Part shown: piece by piece, positions 7,393 through 16,386 of the stretch
How the letters are laid out: each line of letters starts with the position of its first letter
How positions within the stretch are numbered: the first letter of the stretch is position 1
From: Solibacillus faecavium
Lineage (GTDB): Bacteria > Bacillota > Bacilli > Bacillales_A > Planococcaceae
Assembly (NCBI RefSeq): GCF_014836905.1
Contig: NZ_JACSPZ010000011.1
Coordinates: forward strand, 1-64,000
Length of the DNA stretch: 64,000 bases
Direction: 5' to 3'
Made by a program: the position numbers and the translations under genes
The notes under the pieces: model-generated
The model's database searches: none
The model's input: the letters and a program-made list of their open reading frames with translations, nothing else
What the model was told of the DNA's origin: nothing

Positions 7393-9195
7393 ATGATGAA
7401 AATAGTAAATCAAATAAATTGGGACTTGGATAGGATTTTTCATGGTGGCAGCAAATCACATCAATTTTTAAAACACCTGACAGAATTAGATGTTCTCATA
7501 CAAAATTTAGAGAAATCTGTTGCATCCTTTAGAGCGACAATCACTACAGATGAATTGGCAAGCTTGAATCAATTAGTCGAAAATATTGAGGAGATTCGCG
7601 TTAACTTGACCGAGGCTAATTCTTTTATTACTTGTCTAATTTCACAAAACACTAATGATCAGGATGCCGTAGTTTTACGTGGAAAGGTAGCTCAATTAGA
7701 GTCTCATTTTGAAAAGGAATTATCCAAGGTGAAATTAATGTTAGCAAACACAAATCAGGAGGTTTGGGACCAATTAATTGAAACTAAAGAAATAGAGGCT
7801 TTCAGATTTGTTCTAAACGAATGGCGTAATCATACAAATAAGCATGTTTCTGAAGAAGAGCGGAATTTAATTACTGAACTAACCGCTGATGGCTATCATG
7901 CATGGGGGCATTTTTATAGGGCGCTAGTAGGTAGTATTAAATTGAATGTTCAAGTTGACGGAGAAGTTAAAAGTTTATCAGTAGGACAAGCGATAAATTT
8001 ACGGTCCCATCCTAAGGAGGACGTGCGAAAGGAAGCTCATTATTCTTTGGAATCTATATGGGAAGAAAAAGAGGAGCTATTTGCCAAAATATTAAACCAT
8101 ATTGCTGGTTTTCGTATACAGGTATATAAAAAATCTGGAGTGAAAAGTGTATTAGAAGCCCCTTTAAAAGAGAACCGAATGAAGGAAGACACATTGAATA
8201 CAATGTGGAAAGTAATCTGTAAACATAAAAAACCCTTTTCTAATTATTTGGATCGAAAAGCTGAACTGATGGGTGATAAAGGGATGAAAGCATATAACTT
8301 TTGGGCGCCCGTAAATACTAGTAATCAAAAGATACAATACGACGAAGCGGCTTTACTGATTACGGAACATTTTAGTGAGTTTGGCACAGAATTAGAAGGT
8401 TTTGTTAAGGAAGCTTTTCAGGATGGCTGGGTAGAAGCCGAAGACCGTGCGAATAAATCGGCTGTTCCATTTTGTGCTGCATTCCCGCTCACTGGTGAAT
8501 CAAGAGTTTTTATGACTTTCGGGGGGACATTTTTAAATGTTTTAACGCTTGTTCATGAACTGGGCCATGCTTTTCATAATTATGCTATGAAGTCAGTAAA
8601 TGGGGTGAACAAACGTTATCCTATGAGCGTTGCAGAAACGGCTTCAACCTTTGCGGAAATGATTATTTTTGATGCAGCAATGAAAAAAGCAAGCTCTAAA
8701 GAAGAAAAATTGATGATCTTAGACCAAAAGTTAAAACGTAGTGTAATGAACTTTATGAATATCCATTCTAGATTTTTGTTTGAGCAGAGATTTTATGAAG
8801 AGCGTAAAAAGGGGATAGTTTCCTCAAAGCGTATAAATCAGTTAATGGAAGATGCCATACATGAAGCATATGAGGGATCCCTCGAACAGCCTTCCACTTA
8901 TTCGTGGGTATGGACTCCACATTATTACATTACGCAATCGCCTTTTTATAATTTCCCTTATACATTTGGGTATTTATTTGCTTTAGGAATTTTTGCAAAG
9001 GCAAAGGAGAAAGGGAAAGAGTTTGAAAAGGATTACTTGAACTTACTTCGTGATTCAGGATGTATGACTGTCGAAGATTTAGTTGCGAAACATTTAGGGG
9101 CAGATATTACTTCAGAGGAATTCTGGGAAAAAGGAATGGAATTATGTGTGAAAGATGCGGAAGAGTTTTTGGAATTAACTTCTATGGATGAATAG
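7393..9195 (+). CDS. pepF: M3-family oligoendopeptidase F
   Basis: About 600 residues. INWDLDRIFHGGSKS is the usual N-terminal signature of the PepF/M3B group. The zinc site VHELGHAFHNYAM gives HExxH at about residues 386-390, with the third ligand in SVAETASTFAEM about 25 residues later. It is a cytoplasmic zinc metallopeptidase that trims oligopeptides of roughly 7-17 residues. AGGAGG (7387-7392) abuts ATG 7393 and is 3 nt from ATG 7396, so 7396 is the more likely start. The amidohydrolase gene follows 35 bp later and may be cotranscribed. Confidence 0.92.
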   Translation: MMKIVNQINWDLDRIFHGGSKSHQFLKHLTELDVLIQNLEKSVASFRATITTDELASLNQLVENIEEIRVNLTEANSFITCLISQNTNDQDAVVLRGKVAQLESHFEKELSKVKLMLANTNQEVWDQLIETKEIEAFRFVLNEWRNHTNKHVSEEERNLITELTADGYHAWGHFYRALVGSIKLNVQVDGEVKSLSVGQAINLRSHPKEDVRKEAHYSLESIWEEKEELFAKILNHIAGFRIQVYKKSGVKSVLEAPLKENRMKEDTLNTMWKVICKHKKPFSNYLDRKAELMGDKGMKAYNFWAPVNTSNQKIQYDEAALLITEHFSEFGTELEGFVKEAFQDGWVEAEDRANKSAVPFCAAFPLTGESRVFMTFGGTFLNVLTLVHELGHAFHNYAMKSVNGVNKRYPMSVAETASTFAEMIIFDAAMKKASSKEEKLMILDQKLKRSVMNFMNIHSRFLFEQRFYEERKKGIVSSKRINQLMEDAIHEAYEGSLEQPSTYSWVWTPHYYITQSPFYNFPYTFGYLFALGIFAKAKEKGKEFEKDYLNLLRDSGCMTVEDLVAKHLGADITSEEFWEKGMELCVKDAEEFLELTSMDE

Positions 9196-9230
9196 CTCGC
9201 ACAAATGTATACATAAAAGGGGAAGATGAA

Positions 9231-9974
9231 ATGAGAATTTTTGATGCACATTTTCATATAATTGATTACGATTTTCCAATTACCGAAAACCAAGGATATT
9301 TGCCACCAAGTTATGTGGTGAAAAATTATCAAGATGAAACTTGTGATTTAAATGTTATAGGAGGAGCAATTGTATCCGGATCATTCCAAGGGTTTGACCA
9401 AGCCTATTTATTAAAAGCACTTACACAAATGGGACCAACATTTTGCGGGGTAACACAATTACCTTTTACAGTAACAGATGAAGAAATCATACAGTTAAAC
9501 AAAAACGGGGTAAAGGCATTACGATTTAATATTAAAAGAGGCGGTTCAGAAGATTTATCAAAGCTGGATTACTTTGCAAGAAGAATTCATGACTTAGTAG
9601 GGTGGCATAGCGAGCTTTATATTGATGCAAAACAGTTACCGGGAATTGCGCCAACGATTGAAAAATTACCAGCAATATCAATTGATCATCTCGGGCTATC
9701 TGAAGAAGGACTACCTCATTTATTAAAGTTAGTGGATAAAGGCGTACACGTAAAAGCGACAGGATTTGGCCGTGTAGAGCTGAATATTGAGCATGCATTA
9801 AAGTCGATATACGATGTTAATCCAGATGCGCTTATGTTTGGGACAGATTTACCCTCTACAAGAGCTAAACGGCATTTTGAGTATGGAGATATTGAATTGA
9901 TTCAACAGTTATTTGATGAAAAAGCTACCGATAAAATTTTGTACGAAAATGCTTTTAAATGGTATTACAAATAA
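9231..9974 (+). CDS. amidohydrolase-2 family metal-dependent hydrolase
   Basis: 247 residues with a TIM-barrel amidohydrolase pattern: the N-terminal metal motif DAHFHI (HxH), a conserved histidine in SIDHLGLSEEG after strand 6, and the terminal aspartate in MFGTDLPSTRA. This matches the amidohydrolase-2 group (relatives of 2-pyrone-4,6-dicarboxylate lactonase and decarboxylases). The substrate is unknown. GGGGAAG precedes the ATG. It lies between pepF and a SAP-domain gene, with short gaps on both sides. Confidence 0.85.
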   Translation: MRIFDAHFHIIDYDFPITENQGYLPPSYVVKNYQDETCDLNVIGGAIVSGSFQGFDQAYLLKALTQMGPTFCGVTQLPFTVTDEEIIQLNKNGVKALRFNIKRGGSEDLSKLDYFARRIHDLVGWHSELYIDAKQLPGIAPTIEKLPAISIDHLGLSEEGLPHLLKLVDKGVHVKATGFGRVELNIEHALKSIYDVNPDALMFGTDLPSTRAKRHFEYGDIELIQQLFDEKATDKILYENAFKWYYK

Positions 9975-9994
9975 AAAAATAAAGGGGGGAATGC

Positions 9995-10555
9995 ATGAGA
10001 CCTGTGCTAAAAGAAAATTTGAATGTACAAGATTTTCTAGATTTTTATTGGTTAAAAGAGGAGTTGCAATCTTTTTGTAGAGAGAATGGCATGAGTACAA
10101 CCGGTTCTAAAATGGAAATTACAGATAGGATTGCAACGTTTCTTCAAACAGGAAAAATTCAAAAACCATTGAAGAAAACAAAGGCGCCTTTAAAAGAAAC
10201 AATGCCAACAGATTTAAGTTTAGATACGGTTATAATAGAAAATCACCGTTGTAGCCAGACTGTGAGAGCCTTCTTCAAATTAGAAATCCCTAAATTTCAT
10301 TTCTCTACTTTTATTCAAAATTATTTTAGGGAAAACGCAGGAAAAACATATCGTGATGTTGTAAATGCATGGTATGAAGAAGAGGAACGAAAAAAAGACC
10401 CATCATATAAGAAACAAATAGGACAACAATTTGAATATAATCAATTTATTAGAGATTTTTTCGCAAACCCAATAAACAAAGGGAAAAGTCGAGAAGATGC
10501 CATTATAGCTTGGAATGAAATAAAAAAATTACCGGGGAGCAATAAATATAAATGA
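9995..10555 (+). CDS. SAP-domain protein (DUF6434-like)
   Basis: 186 residues. An N-terminal SAP-like helix-extension-helix (residues about 12-49, DFYWLKEELQSFCRENGMST then GSKMEITDRIATFL) is the type that binds nucleic acid. A lysine-rich linker follows, then a C-terminal module with EYNQFIRDFFANPINKGKS and EDAIIAWNEIK, as in proteins annotated SAP/DUF6434. The start is ATG 9995 after AAAGGGGGG. It is probably cytoplasmic and DNA-associated. The molecular role is not established for the family, so only the domain call is firm. Confidence 0.75.
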   Translation: MRPVLKENLNVQDFLDFYWLKEELQSFCRENGMSTTGSKMEITDRIATFLQTGKIQKPLKKTKAPLKETMPTDLSLDTVIIENHRCSQTVRAFFKLEIPKFHFSTFIQNYFRENAGKTYRDVVNAWYEEEERKKDPSYKKQIGQQFEYNQFIRDFFANPINKGKSREDAIIAWNEIKKLPGSNKYK

Positions 10556-10569
10556 GTTGGTCTTCGAGG

Positions 10570-10695
10570 TTGGATATACCGTATTATAAACTGGAATTAG
10601 GAAATTTAATCCAATCAAAACAGGTCAATACAGAGCTTTTTACAGCGCATGCTTGTCTAAAATATACCTTTTGGAAAACAGTTGAATATTTAACG
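10570..10695 (+). pseudogene. Nudix hydrolase C-terminal remnant
   Basis: The frame overlapping the end of the SAP gene contains ELGNLIQSKQVNTELFTAHA then CLKYTFWKTVEY. This closely matches the C-terminal piece of the Nudix remnant at 25850-26111 (MGKLIQEKKINTQLFTAHAY). No Nudix box or N-terminal half is present, and the frame then runs through a terminator hairpin. I treat the formal 89-codon ORF (10552-10821) as a decayed fragment and not as a gene. Confidence 0.55.
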
Positions 10696-10700
10696 ATGTG

Positions 10701-10731
10701 GCACAATTCTGTAATAGGAATTGTGTTTTTT
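10701..10731 (+). terminator. rho-independent terminator
   Basis: CACAATTC and GGAATTGTG pair around TGTAATA and are followed by TTTTTT. It ends the SAP-gene transcript after the Nudix remnant. Confidence 0.8.
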
Positions 10732-10888
10732 CATGCAAAAGCTAGAGTCTCCTCCGCCTCTAGACCTATACAAAATCAAGCTAAGGTACCTACCCTAAAT
10801 TTACCAATAAATGTATTGTGAAAATATACATGTTAGCTAGATCGTTAAGTTATCCGGAAAACTTAAACTTTTATGGGGGTTAATTCTT

Positions 10889-12334
10889 ATGAAACAACTT
10901 GATGTTATATTCAAATTTAGTTTAATCCTTTTATGTTGTACGCTTTTTATCCCTACCAAGCAAGTCTTAGCAAACCAAGGGATTGATAAAGACATGGAAA
11001 AGCAGCTAGATTCTTATATTGAATCGTATTTAGAGGATTATCAAGTTCCCGGGGCATCAATGGCGATTATTCAAAACAATGAAGTTGTTTATAAGAAATC
11101 ATGGGGGATATCAGGTGAATCAGAAGAAAAAATTACTGCAAAATCTCCTTTTACAATAGGTTCAATCAGCAAATCATTAACAGGTTTAGCTATTATGAAG
11201 CTAGTTGATGAGAAAATTGTTAATCTAAATGACCCAGTTCAAAAGTACATACCTTGGTTTACATTAGCCGATGAGCAAGCAGCAGCTCAAATCACGATCA
11301 AACATTTACTTACTCAAACAAGTGGATTTAGTATGTATAATGGGTTATTAATTTCAGACAAAGAGTCTTTAGGTAATGATTCAATAAAGAACAATGTGAA
11401 GAGTTTATCAGACGTTAATCTTACTTCTTTACCTGGAGAAAGACATCAGTATAGTAATGCCAATTTTATAATTTTGGGAGCACTTATTGAAGAGGTGACA
11501 CATCAAACTTACGCAGAGTACATGGAACAAAATGTGTTTAACCCGTTAGGCATGAAGAACGCGGCGGCAGACTATAAGACAGCGTATGAAAAGGGATATT
11601 TAAGTGGGTATCAGTCCTGGTTCGGATTTCCTTGGAAAACTTCTGTAACATATGATAATGGAGGGGCACCTTACGGATATATAGCGGCAAGTGTAGAGGA
11701 TCTAGTCCAATTTATCAAATTTCTAAGTGGGAAAAGTTTCGATGATTTTTTAAGTAATTATTCCATGAATCACTATTTAACGCCACATATACAAACAGGA
11801 GAAAATCGTTATTATGGATTAGGAATAAGAATAGCCAATCCAGAATCTAATGACAAAATGATATGGCATTCCGGATCAACGCCTGATTCTCATTCAGAAA
11901 TGTTTTATATTCCGAAAACAGACTGGGGTGGGGTAATTCTCACAAATAAAAATAATCAGTTAGAAGAGGAAGGGTTATACTACCTAAAATTGGGCATTAT
12001 TAATATCTTAAATGGTGATCTACCAGTTGACGTTCCTAACAATACGCCAATCATTCAATTTATTATTCTTGGATTGATTTGTATATTGTTTGTGATATGT
12101 ATTTATTTACTGGTAAACATACGTAAATTAAGGAAAAAGGGTTTGTGGGCAATCCTTGGGTTTGTATGTTTACTATTATTAATAATTATTGTGCCATTAC
12201 TTTTAAATTTTGTGCAGTCACCATGGCGCTCAATTTGGATGTTTGCGCCTGATGTAGCATTACTGACAGTCTTAACAGTTATATTATTAGCATTTAACGG
12301 ATTGCTGGCGTTAAGAATATCATTCAAGAAATAA
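10889..12334 (+). CDS. membrane-anchored serine hydrolase (beta-lactamase/PBP-like)
   Basis: 481 residues. A signal sequence (residues 1-29, ending QVLANQ) is followed by a class C beta-lactamase/DD-peptidase-like domain: nucleophile motif GSISKSL (Ser92, Lys95), YSNANF as the YxN motif, and WHSGSTP as the third (KTG-equivalent) motif. The C-terminal 120 residues hold four transmembrane helices (about 386-408, 418-440, 446-455 and 460-477), an arrangement seen in Bacillus serine hydrolases acting on cell-wall peptides or D-amino-acid esters. The active domain is extracytoplasmic. ATG 10889 follows a GGGGG site. A TagO-like membrane gene follows. Confidence 0.87.
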   Translation: MKQLDVIFKFSLILLCCTLFIPTKQVLANQGIDKDMEKQLDSYIESYLEDYQVPGASMAIIQNNEVVYKKSWGISGESEEKITAKSPFTIGSISKSLTGLAIMKLVDEKIVNLNDPVQKYIPWFTLADEQAAAQITIKHLLTQTSGFSMYNGLLISDKESLGNDSIKNNVKSLSDVNLTSLPGERHQYSNANFIILGALIEEVTHQTYAEYMEQNVFNPLGMKNAAADYKTAYEKGYLSGYQSWFGFPWKTSVTYDNGGAPYGYIAASVEDLVQFIKFLSGKSFDDFLSNYSMNHYLTPHIQTGENRYYGLGIRIANPESNDKMIWHSGSTPDSHSEMFYIPKTDWGGVILTNKNNQLEEEGLYYLKLGIINILNGDLPVDVPNNTPIIQFIILGLICILFVICIYLLVNIRKLRKKGLWAILGFVCLLLLIIIVPLLLNFVQSPWRSIWMFAPDVALLTVLTVILLAFNGLLALRISFKK

Positions 12335-12455
12335 AAGGACAGCTAAGCTGGAATCTGTATGTTTTATAAGGATTGATTTAACTGATTGGATATTTATGTT
12401 AAAGTTGGATTATAAATATTTTATTTGCGAAGTGGCACATATCAGGAGGGTTAAC

Positions 12456-13148
12456 TTGTTATATATAACATTATTTATAAGTTTGATTTTAATTGTAATC
12501 ACAACTCAGCTTGTAGAAAAGCTTAAATTATCTAGCGTTTGGTCATTAGTTGGTCAAATTACTGCATCATTAGTCATTATATTGGTTGGCAGTCTTGAGG
12601 TTAGTTATATTACTCAAATTGAATTAGGATATTTATCGATCCCATTTTCTTTATTATTTCTTGTAAGTTTTACAAATGTGATGAATACAGAAAAAGAGCA
12701 AAAACCTTACATTTTGCTATTACCTTGTATTTCTTTAGTTTGTTTGTCTATATCGGCTTTAATAATGGGATATTCATTTGTTTCAATTGTAGGATTATGT
12801 GCGGCTTTAACCATTTTGTTGGTGCTACTTTCAACTAAAGGAAATATAGGAAGAACATTTAGTACTTCCATCGGTTTTGTTATAGCTGTACTATCACTAT
12901 CCATGCTTAACCACACTTTTGTCATGATTTATATTCCGATTTTTACTTTAACATTACCATTAGCATTGTATCTTTTATTACAAAATAAAATAACGAGTGG
13001 ACAATCCATTATCATTAGCTCTTTAGTAGCTCTTTTCTTTAGCTTAATCATGTTTATAATGCCTTTTAATACATTATGGTATTTAGTTGTTGGAGGAACG
13101 GTTATTTTAGCTCTCTCACAATTTTTCAATAAATATCGGTTTATTTAA
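12456..13148 (+). CDS. polytopic membrane protein, degenerate TagO/WecA-like
   Basis: 230 residues with about eight transmembrane helices. I chose TTG 12456 because AGGAGGG at 12444-12450 is 5 nt upstream; the longer start at 12396 has no site. The stretch VGQITASLVIILVGSLEVSY, followed by GYLSIPFSLLFLVSFTNVMN, resembles the MraY/WecA/TagO family, where a LGQ...GG.Q..F.. segment and TNAINLIDGLDG occur. Here the catalytic NLIDGLDG has become NVMNTEKEQ. I infer a descendant that has lost undecaprenyl-phosphate glycosyl-1-phosphate transferase activity, possibly a regulatory paralogue or a decaying gene. Confidence 0.5.
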   Translation: MLYITLFISLILIVITTQLVEKLKLSSVWSLVGQITASLVIILVGSLEVSYITQIELGYLSIPFSLLFLVSFTNVMNTEKEQKPYILLLPCISLVCLSISALIMGYSFVSIVGLCAALTILLVLLSTKGNIGRTFSTSIGFVIAVLSLSMLNHTFVMIYIPIFTLTLPLALYLLLQNKITSGQSIIISSLVALFFSLIMFIMPFNTLWYLVVGGTVILALSQFFNKYRFI

Positions 13149-13178
13149 TAACATTTGGATAGGGAGTTTTTTTCGAAT

Positions 13179-13320
13179 AAAATAGAGGGAAAAATTCCGC
13201 TTATCGACCAAAAAAAACTGAAATTTAAGGTTTTTAATGTATATAACGGAAAATTCTCCCCTTATTTTGCCGGAAATACGCAAAAATCTGCAAATAAAAG
13301 GAAATCCTCCGCTTATTTTA
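13179..13320. repeat. dispersed four-arm repeat, copy B (short, three arms)
   Basis: At 142 bp this copy lacks about 50 bp present in the others. Its first unit joins the 5' half of arm 1 (AAAATAGAGGGA) directly to the TTCCGCTTAT-GACC end of arm 2. The spacer and arms 3 and 4 then follow as usual, ending at TCCTCCGCTTATTTT. Confidence 0.8.
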
Positions 13321-13345
13321 CTCTTAGTAAGTTACATTAAAGAAA

Positions 13346-13380
13346 AAGGGCTCGATTCCATTAATTTGGAATCGGGCCTA
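13346..13380 (-). terminator. rho-independent terminator, minus strand
   Basis: Read on the minus strand, GGCCCGATTCCA pairs with TGGAATCGAGCC (one G-T) and is followed by CTTTTTCT. It ends the gene at 13413-13838. Confidence 0.8.
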
Positions 13381-13412
13381 TATCAATTCTATAGCTGTTG
13401 CTTGGGTTGGTG

Positions 13413-13838
13413 TTAGTTTGATTTGTTTAATTCTTTATAAATAACATATTTTAATGCAGAAATTTCATCTTCAGACAGGATACTTTCAATTTCGGATAAT
13501 ATTTCATCCTTATTGATTGCACCATTTTGCGCTTGTGCCTGAATATCTAGTAAACGATTAACGCCCACTTTTTTAATTAACACACGTGTTGCTTCTTCCT
13601 TCGTTTGGAAGGGAAGAGTATCGGGATTTGTAGTTGCTGCCTCGCTAACCATTTCCTGAAGCTTCGGATCGTTTTCGATATAGGTATTTACTTCTTTAAG
13701 ACTTTCATCATCTAAATTAGTTTCCACTTTTTCGATAATTTTCTCGGATGCGATATTTGTTCCAAAATGCCACACAGCATAACCAGCTGCTCCAAGTAAA
13801 ACAAGAATTATTGCTGTAAATGTTAAAAACTTTTTCAT
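13413..13838 (-). CDS. membrane-anchored or secreted helical protein, unknown
   Basis: 141 residues from ATG 13838, which has CAGGAG about 9 nt upstream; the longer frame to 13886 has no site. One N-terminal hydrophobic segment (about residues 4-23, FLTFTAIILVLLGAAGYAVW) is either a signal or an anchor. The remainder is acidic and helical (SEKIIEKVETNLDDESLKE, ILSEIESILSEDEISALKYV). There is no cysteine lipobox. I recognise similar unnamed proteins in Bacillus-type genomes but no function. Confidence 0.65.
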   Translation of the reverse strand: MKKFLTFTAIILVLLGAAGYAVWHFGTNIASEKIIEKVETNLDDESLKEVNTYIENDPKLQEMVSEAATTNPDTLPFQTKEEATRVLIKKVGVNRLLDIQAQAQNGAINKDEILSEIESILSEDEISALKYVIYKELNKSN

Positions 13839-14019
13839 CAACTCACTCCTGACATAATGAATATAGCACAACTTTTCATAAACCACGAAGGAAAGTTATT
13901 TACTCGAATGGATGTAATTACAAATATTTGTGAATGTAGGGGAGTAAATGGATATTTATCCCATATGTTGATACAATATTCTTACAATTAGATATTTAAA
14001 AACTTAAGGGGTGGGTTAA

Positions 14020-14298
14020 TTGAAAAGAATGTTATTTATAGTGGTTTTACTGGGGATTACCATTTTAGCAGGATGTGTTTCAAATGAAGAAACCATGGAA
14101 GGTTTGACTGAAGAACAAAAAGAAGAATATTACAATCAATACGTAAAGATTTTAGCGGACCTTAAGCTTAAGTATCCATCGGTGGAAATGGAACTCACAC
14201 CTTTAGATGAATTTCTTGATGAAAATTGGATAGAACCAGAGGGACTTAAAGAAAAATTAGTTGATTTTTTGAAGAATGGTGAAGTTGTATATAAGTAG
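14020..14298 (+). CDS. small lipoprotein, unknown
   Basis: 92 residues. The TTG start at 14020 follows AAGGGGTGG. A type II signal peptide ends in the lipobox ILAGC (Cys about 19), so the protein should be lipid-anchored outside the membrane. The mature part is acidic and helical (EEQKEEYYNQYVKILADLKL). It is the first of four closely spaced genes (14020-15909), two of them lipoproteins, that look cotranscribed. Confidence 0.65.
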   Translation: MKRMLFIVVLLGITILAGCVSNEETMEGLTEEQKEEYYNQYVKILADLKLKYPSVEMELTPLDEFLDENWIEPEGLKEKLVDFLKNGEVVYK

Positions 14299-14338
14299 GG
14301 AGGGTAAAAGAATCGATATTAAAACGGAGGGGATGTTT

Positions 14339-14695
14339 TTGAGATTAAAATACAACTTTATCTGTATAGTCACTGCAATTGTTTTTATATCAGGTTGCTC
14401 CAATTCCAATCCACTTGACAATTCATCAGCAGATTGGGCTTATAACTTTGTTGTTTGGGATGGGTATATTTATCAATTAACCGACGAATATGTAGAAAGT
14501 GTAGATGAAGAAATCGGCGAAGTGACAAAGTACTCCGACATGGAAGGGACTTATTCTGGAAACTTCTCGAATAAGTATGAAAAAGGAACAAAGTATTACG
14601 CTATACAAGGGATCAACACGGATGAAGCAATTGCCATAGAAGATGAAGGTAAATATAAAAAAGCAATTCGGGATGGTAAGTACGGGGAGAAGTAA
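14339..14695 (+). CDS. small lipoprotein, unknown
   Basis: 118 residues from TTG 14339. CGGAGGGG at 14325-14332 is about 8 nt upstream of this TTG but abuts the in-frame ATG at 14333, so I prefer TTG. The signal peptide ends in the lipobox VFISGC (Cys about 18). The mature domain has aromatic strands (DWAYNFVVWDGYIYQLTDEY) and the pattern YSDMEGTYSGNFSNKYEKGT, a small beta-rich domain seen in other uncharacterised Bacillus lipoproteins. It follows another lipoprotein gene and precedes a TIMP-like gene. Confidence 0.65.
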   Translation: MRLKYNFICIVTAIVFISGCSNSNPLDNSSADWAYNFVVWDGYIYQLTDEYVESVDEEIGEVTKYSDMEGTYSGNFSNKYEKGTKYYAIQGINTDEAIAIEDEGKYKKAIRDGKYGEK

Positions 14696-14741
14696 TGATA
14701 GTATCGACCTGTACTATTAAATAATTTTGGGAGTGATGGAG

Positions 14742-15305
14742 ATGATTTTTTTTAGGAAAGCAATGATACTTCTTACTTTCATTTTTATTATAGGTTCATT
14801 TCCCTCAATAACAAGTGCCTGTTCCTGTGCTGAATTATCAAGCGTTGAAGAAGAATTTGAACGTTCAACAGCAGTATTTAGCGGAAAAGTGATAGATATA
14901 AAAAAGAAAAAGAGTCTAAAAGGATATTCATATAAATCAGTTCTTTTTGAGGTGACGAATACTTGGAAGGGTGTTGAACAAACACAAATTTTTATTACCA
15001 CTGGTGAAGGTGATGGAGATTGTGGCTTTAATTTTATTGAGGGAAATGAATATTTGGTTTATGCCAACGAATCAACGATGTATGGGGCAAAATCGCTTGT
15101 ATCAATCTTGTGTAGTCGTACGAATGTGTTAAGTTCTTCTCAAAACGATTTGGAAGTACTGGGAGAAGGTGAGATCCCGATTGAAGAAGTTAATTTAAGT
15201 GGGAAACAAACTAGAAATCAAATTTTTATTTGGATATCACTGGGATTAGCCGGTTTTATTGTCATATTAACCATTATAAATAGAAGGAAACGACGTAAAA
15301 ACTAG
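14742..15305 (+). CDS. secreted NTR/TIMP-like protein with C-terminal membrane anchor
   Basis: 187 residues from ATG 14742 (GGGAGTG at 14729-14735). The signal peptide ends at SITSACSC, so the mature protein begins with CSC, the hallmark of netrin/TIMP-type NTR domains, followed by [10 protein letters not shown] and an even beta-barrel pattern with later cysteines (GDGDCGF, SILCSRT). A single transmembrane helix (about residues 160-180) ends in RRKRRKN, giving a type I topology with the NTR domain outside. Bacterial members are uncharacterised. Metalloprotease inhibition is known only for animal TIMPs and should not be assumed. Confidence 0.7.
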   Translation: MIFFRKAMILLTFIFIIGSFPSITSACSCAELSSVEEEFERSTAVFSGKVIDIKKKKSLKGYSYKSVLFEVTNTWKGVEQTQIFITTGEGDGDCGFNFIEGNEYLVYANESTMYGAKSLVSILCSRTNVLSSSQNDLEVLGEGEIPIEEVNLSGKQTRNQIFIWISLGLAGFIVILTIINRRKRRKN

Positions 15306-15315
15306 GAGATTAACT

Positions 15316-15909
15316 ATGGGAGAAAATCAATTCTTTGTTTATCATATTGTTACGAGGAATAAAATGAGTCTTGGACAGATCATTTATTTTGATGAAAATG
15401 AATATAACACCTTATATCGTTTCTTCTTTGAAGCGGAACAATTAAATGCTAAAGGCGAAGATTTTATTCAAATTATGCAGAGTCATTATACAAAGGAAGG
15501 TTTGAATTTAGATAAGGATAATGCCGATGTAGCAATGAAATATATAGGGCAAACAACTAGAGCTGTCAGAGAAGTGATAGTAGAAATGGTTCGCTTAAAA
15601 GAATATCCACAATATCCTTCAAGATTATCCTGCTTATATGCTGCCAAAACATATGAAGATGCACTGAAGTGGAAGCAATTATTTGATTCTTTCAATCGTA
15701 ATGTATTGCAGATTGTTAAATTAAAGGTTAATGGCAACTATTTTGAAGGGGATGGCGACCTTTTACCAAAAGAAGACGGAATTTCTTTTTATAAAAAAAT
15801 TGAACAAGCAAGAAAATATTGGAACGGTAATATAAATAACGAACTTCCCGAACTTTTAATTAATGGGAAGATAGAAGTCATAGAAATTATTGAAGATTTC
15901 ACTGAGTAA
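15316..15909 (+). CDS. DUF2441-like protein
   Basis: 197 residues, cytoplasmic. The N-terminus [20 protein letters not shown] matches the DUF2441 pattern, in which a HIV-x(6)-GQ-ii-F motif begins an ADP-ribosyltransferase-like fold. Other conserved-looking elements are [19 protein letters not shown] and [19 protein letters not shown]. The family is uncharacterised. The ATG follows GGAG with a 7-nt gap, 10 bp after the TIMP-like gene. Confidence 0.65.
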   Translation: MGENQFFVYHIVTRNKMSLGQIIYFDENEYNTLYRFFFEAEQLNAKGEDFIQIMQSHYTKEGLNLDKDNADVAMKYIGQTTRAVREVIVEMVRLKEYPQYPSRLSCLYAAKTYEDALKWKQLFDSFNRNVLQIVKLKVNGNYFEGDGDLLPKEDGISFYKKIEQARKYWNGNINNELPELLINGKIEVIEIIEDFTE

Positions 15910-16041
15910 ATAATTCAGAGCTTTTATAATACATACATGTTGAAAAGTAGTTTAACATAAGAATTCATTCCTTATTTTGTAACTTTTCAGTGACTTATCC
16001 GTAAAAACAATAACAACATTTTATTTAAAGGGGATAGTAAA

Positions 16042-16197
16042 ATGAAACCTATTAATTATAATAATCCCGTCATTGGAGGTTATTTTTTCGCTGGTGTTAT
16101 TTTCACGATTATCGGGTTATCTAAAGAATTCGTATTTTTATTTTTAGGAGTACTTTTTATTCTGTATGGTATTAAAGAAAATAATAAACTTTCTTAA
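16042..16197 (+). CDS. 51-aa membrane microprotein
   Basis: ATG 16042 is preceded by AAAGGGG at 16027-16033. The 51-residue product MKPINYNNPVIGGYFFAGVI continues with a second hydrophobic stretch, EFVFLFLGVLFILYGI, giving two short transmembrane segments and a charged KENNK tail. The frame ends at TAA 16195-16197 and a terminator follows within 10 bp, which supports a real single-gene unit. Confidence 0.6.
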   Translation: MKPINYNNPVIGGYFFAGVIFTIIGLSKEFVFLFLGVLFILYGIKENNKLS

Positions 16198-16205
16198 TTT
16201 GAATC

Positions 16206-16248
16206 AAACCATCATTTGTCCAAAGGGATGAATGGTGGTTTCTTTTTG
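16206..16248 (+). terminator. rho-independent terminator
   Basis: AAACCATCATT pairs with AATGGTGGTTT and is followed by CTTTTTGTTT. It ends the microprotein gene. Confidence 0.8.
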
Positions 16249-16386
16249 TTTAAAAATAGAGGATAAACTAGGAAATACACCCATGAATTGATAGTGATAA
16301 AATGAGATATTTACCGTTAATTATAATAAAAAACTGCTATGATGAAAGAGTTTGAGTCTGTAAATTTTGTAAAAGGAGTTGTAGAA

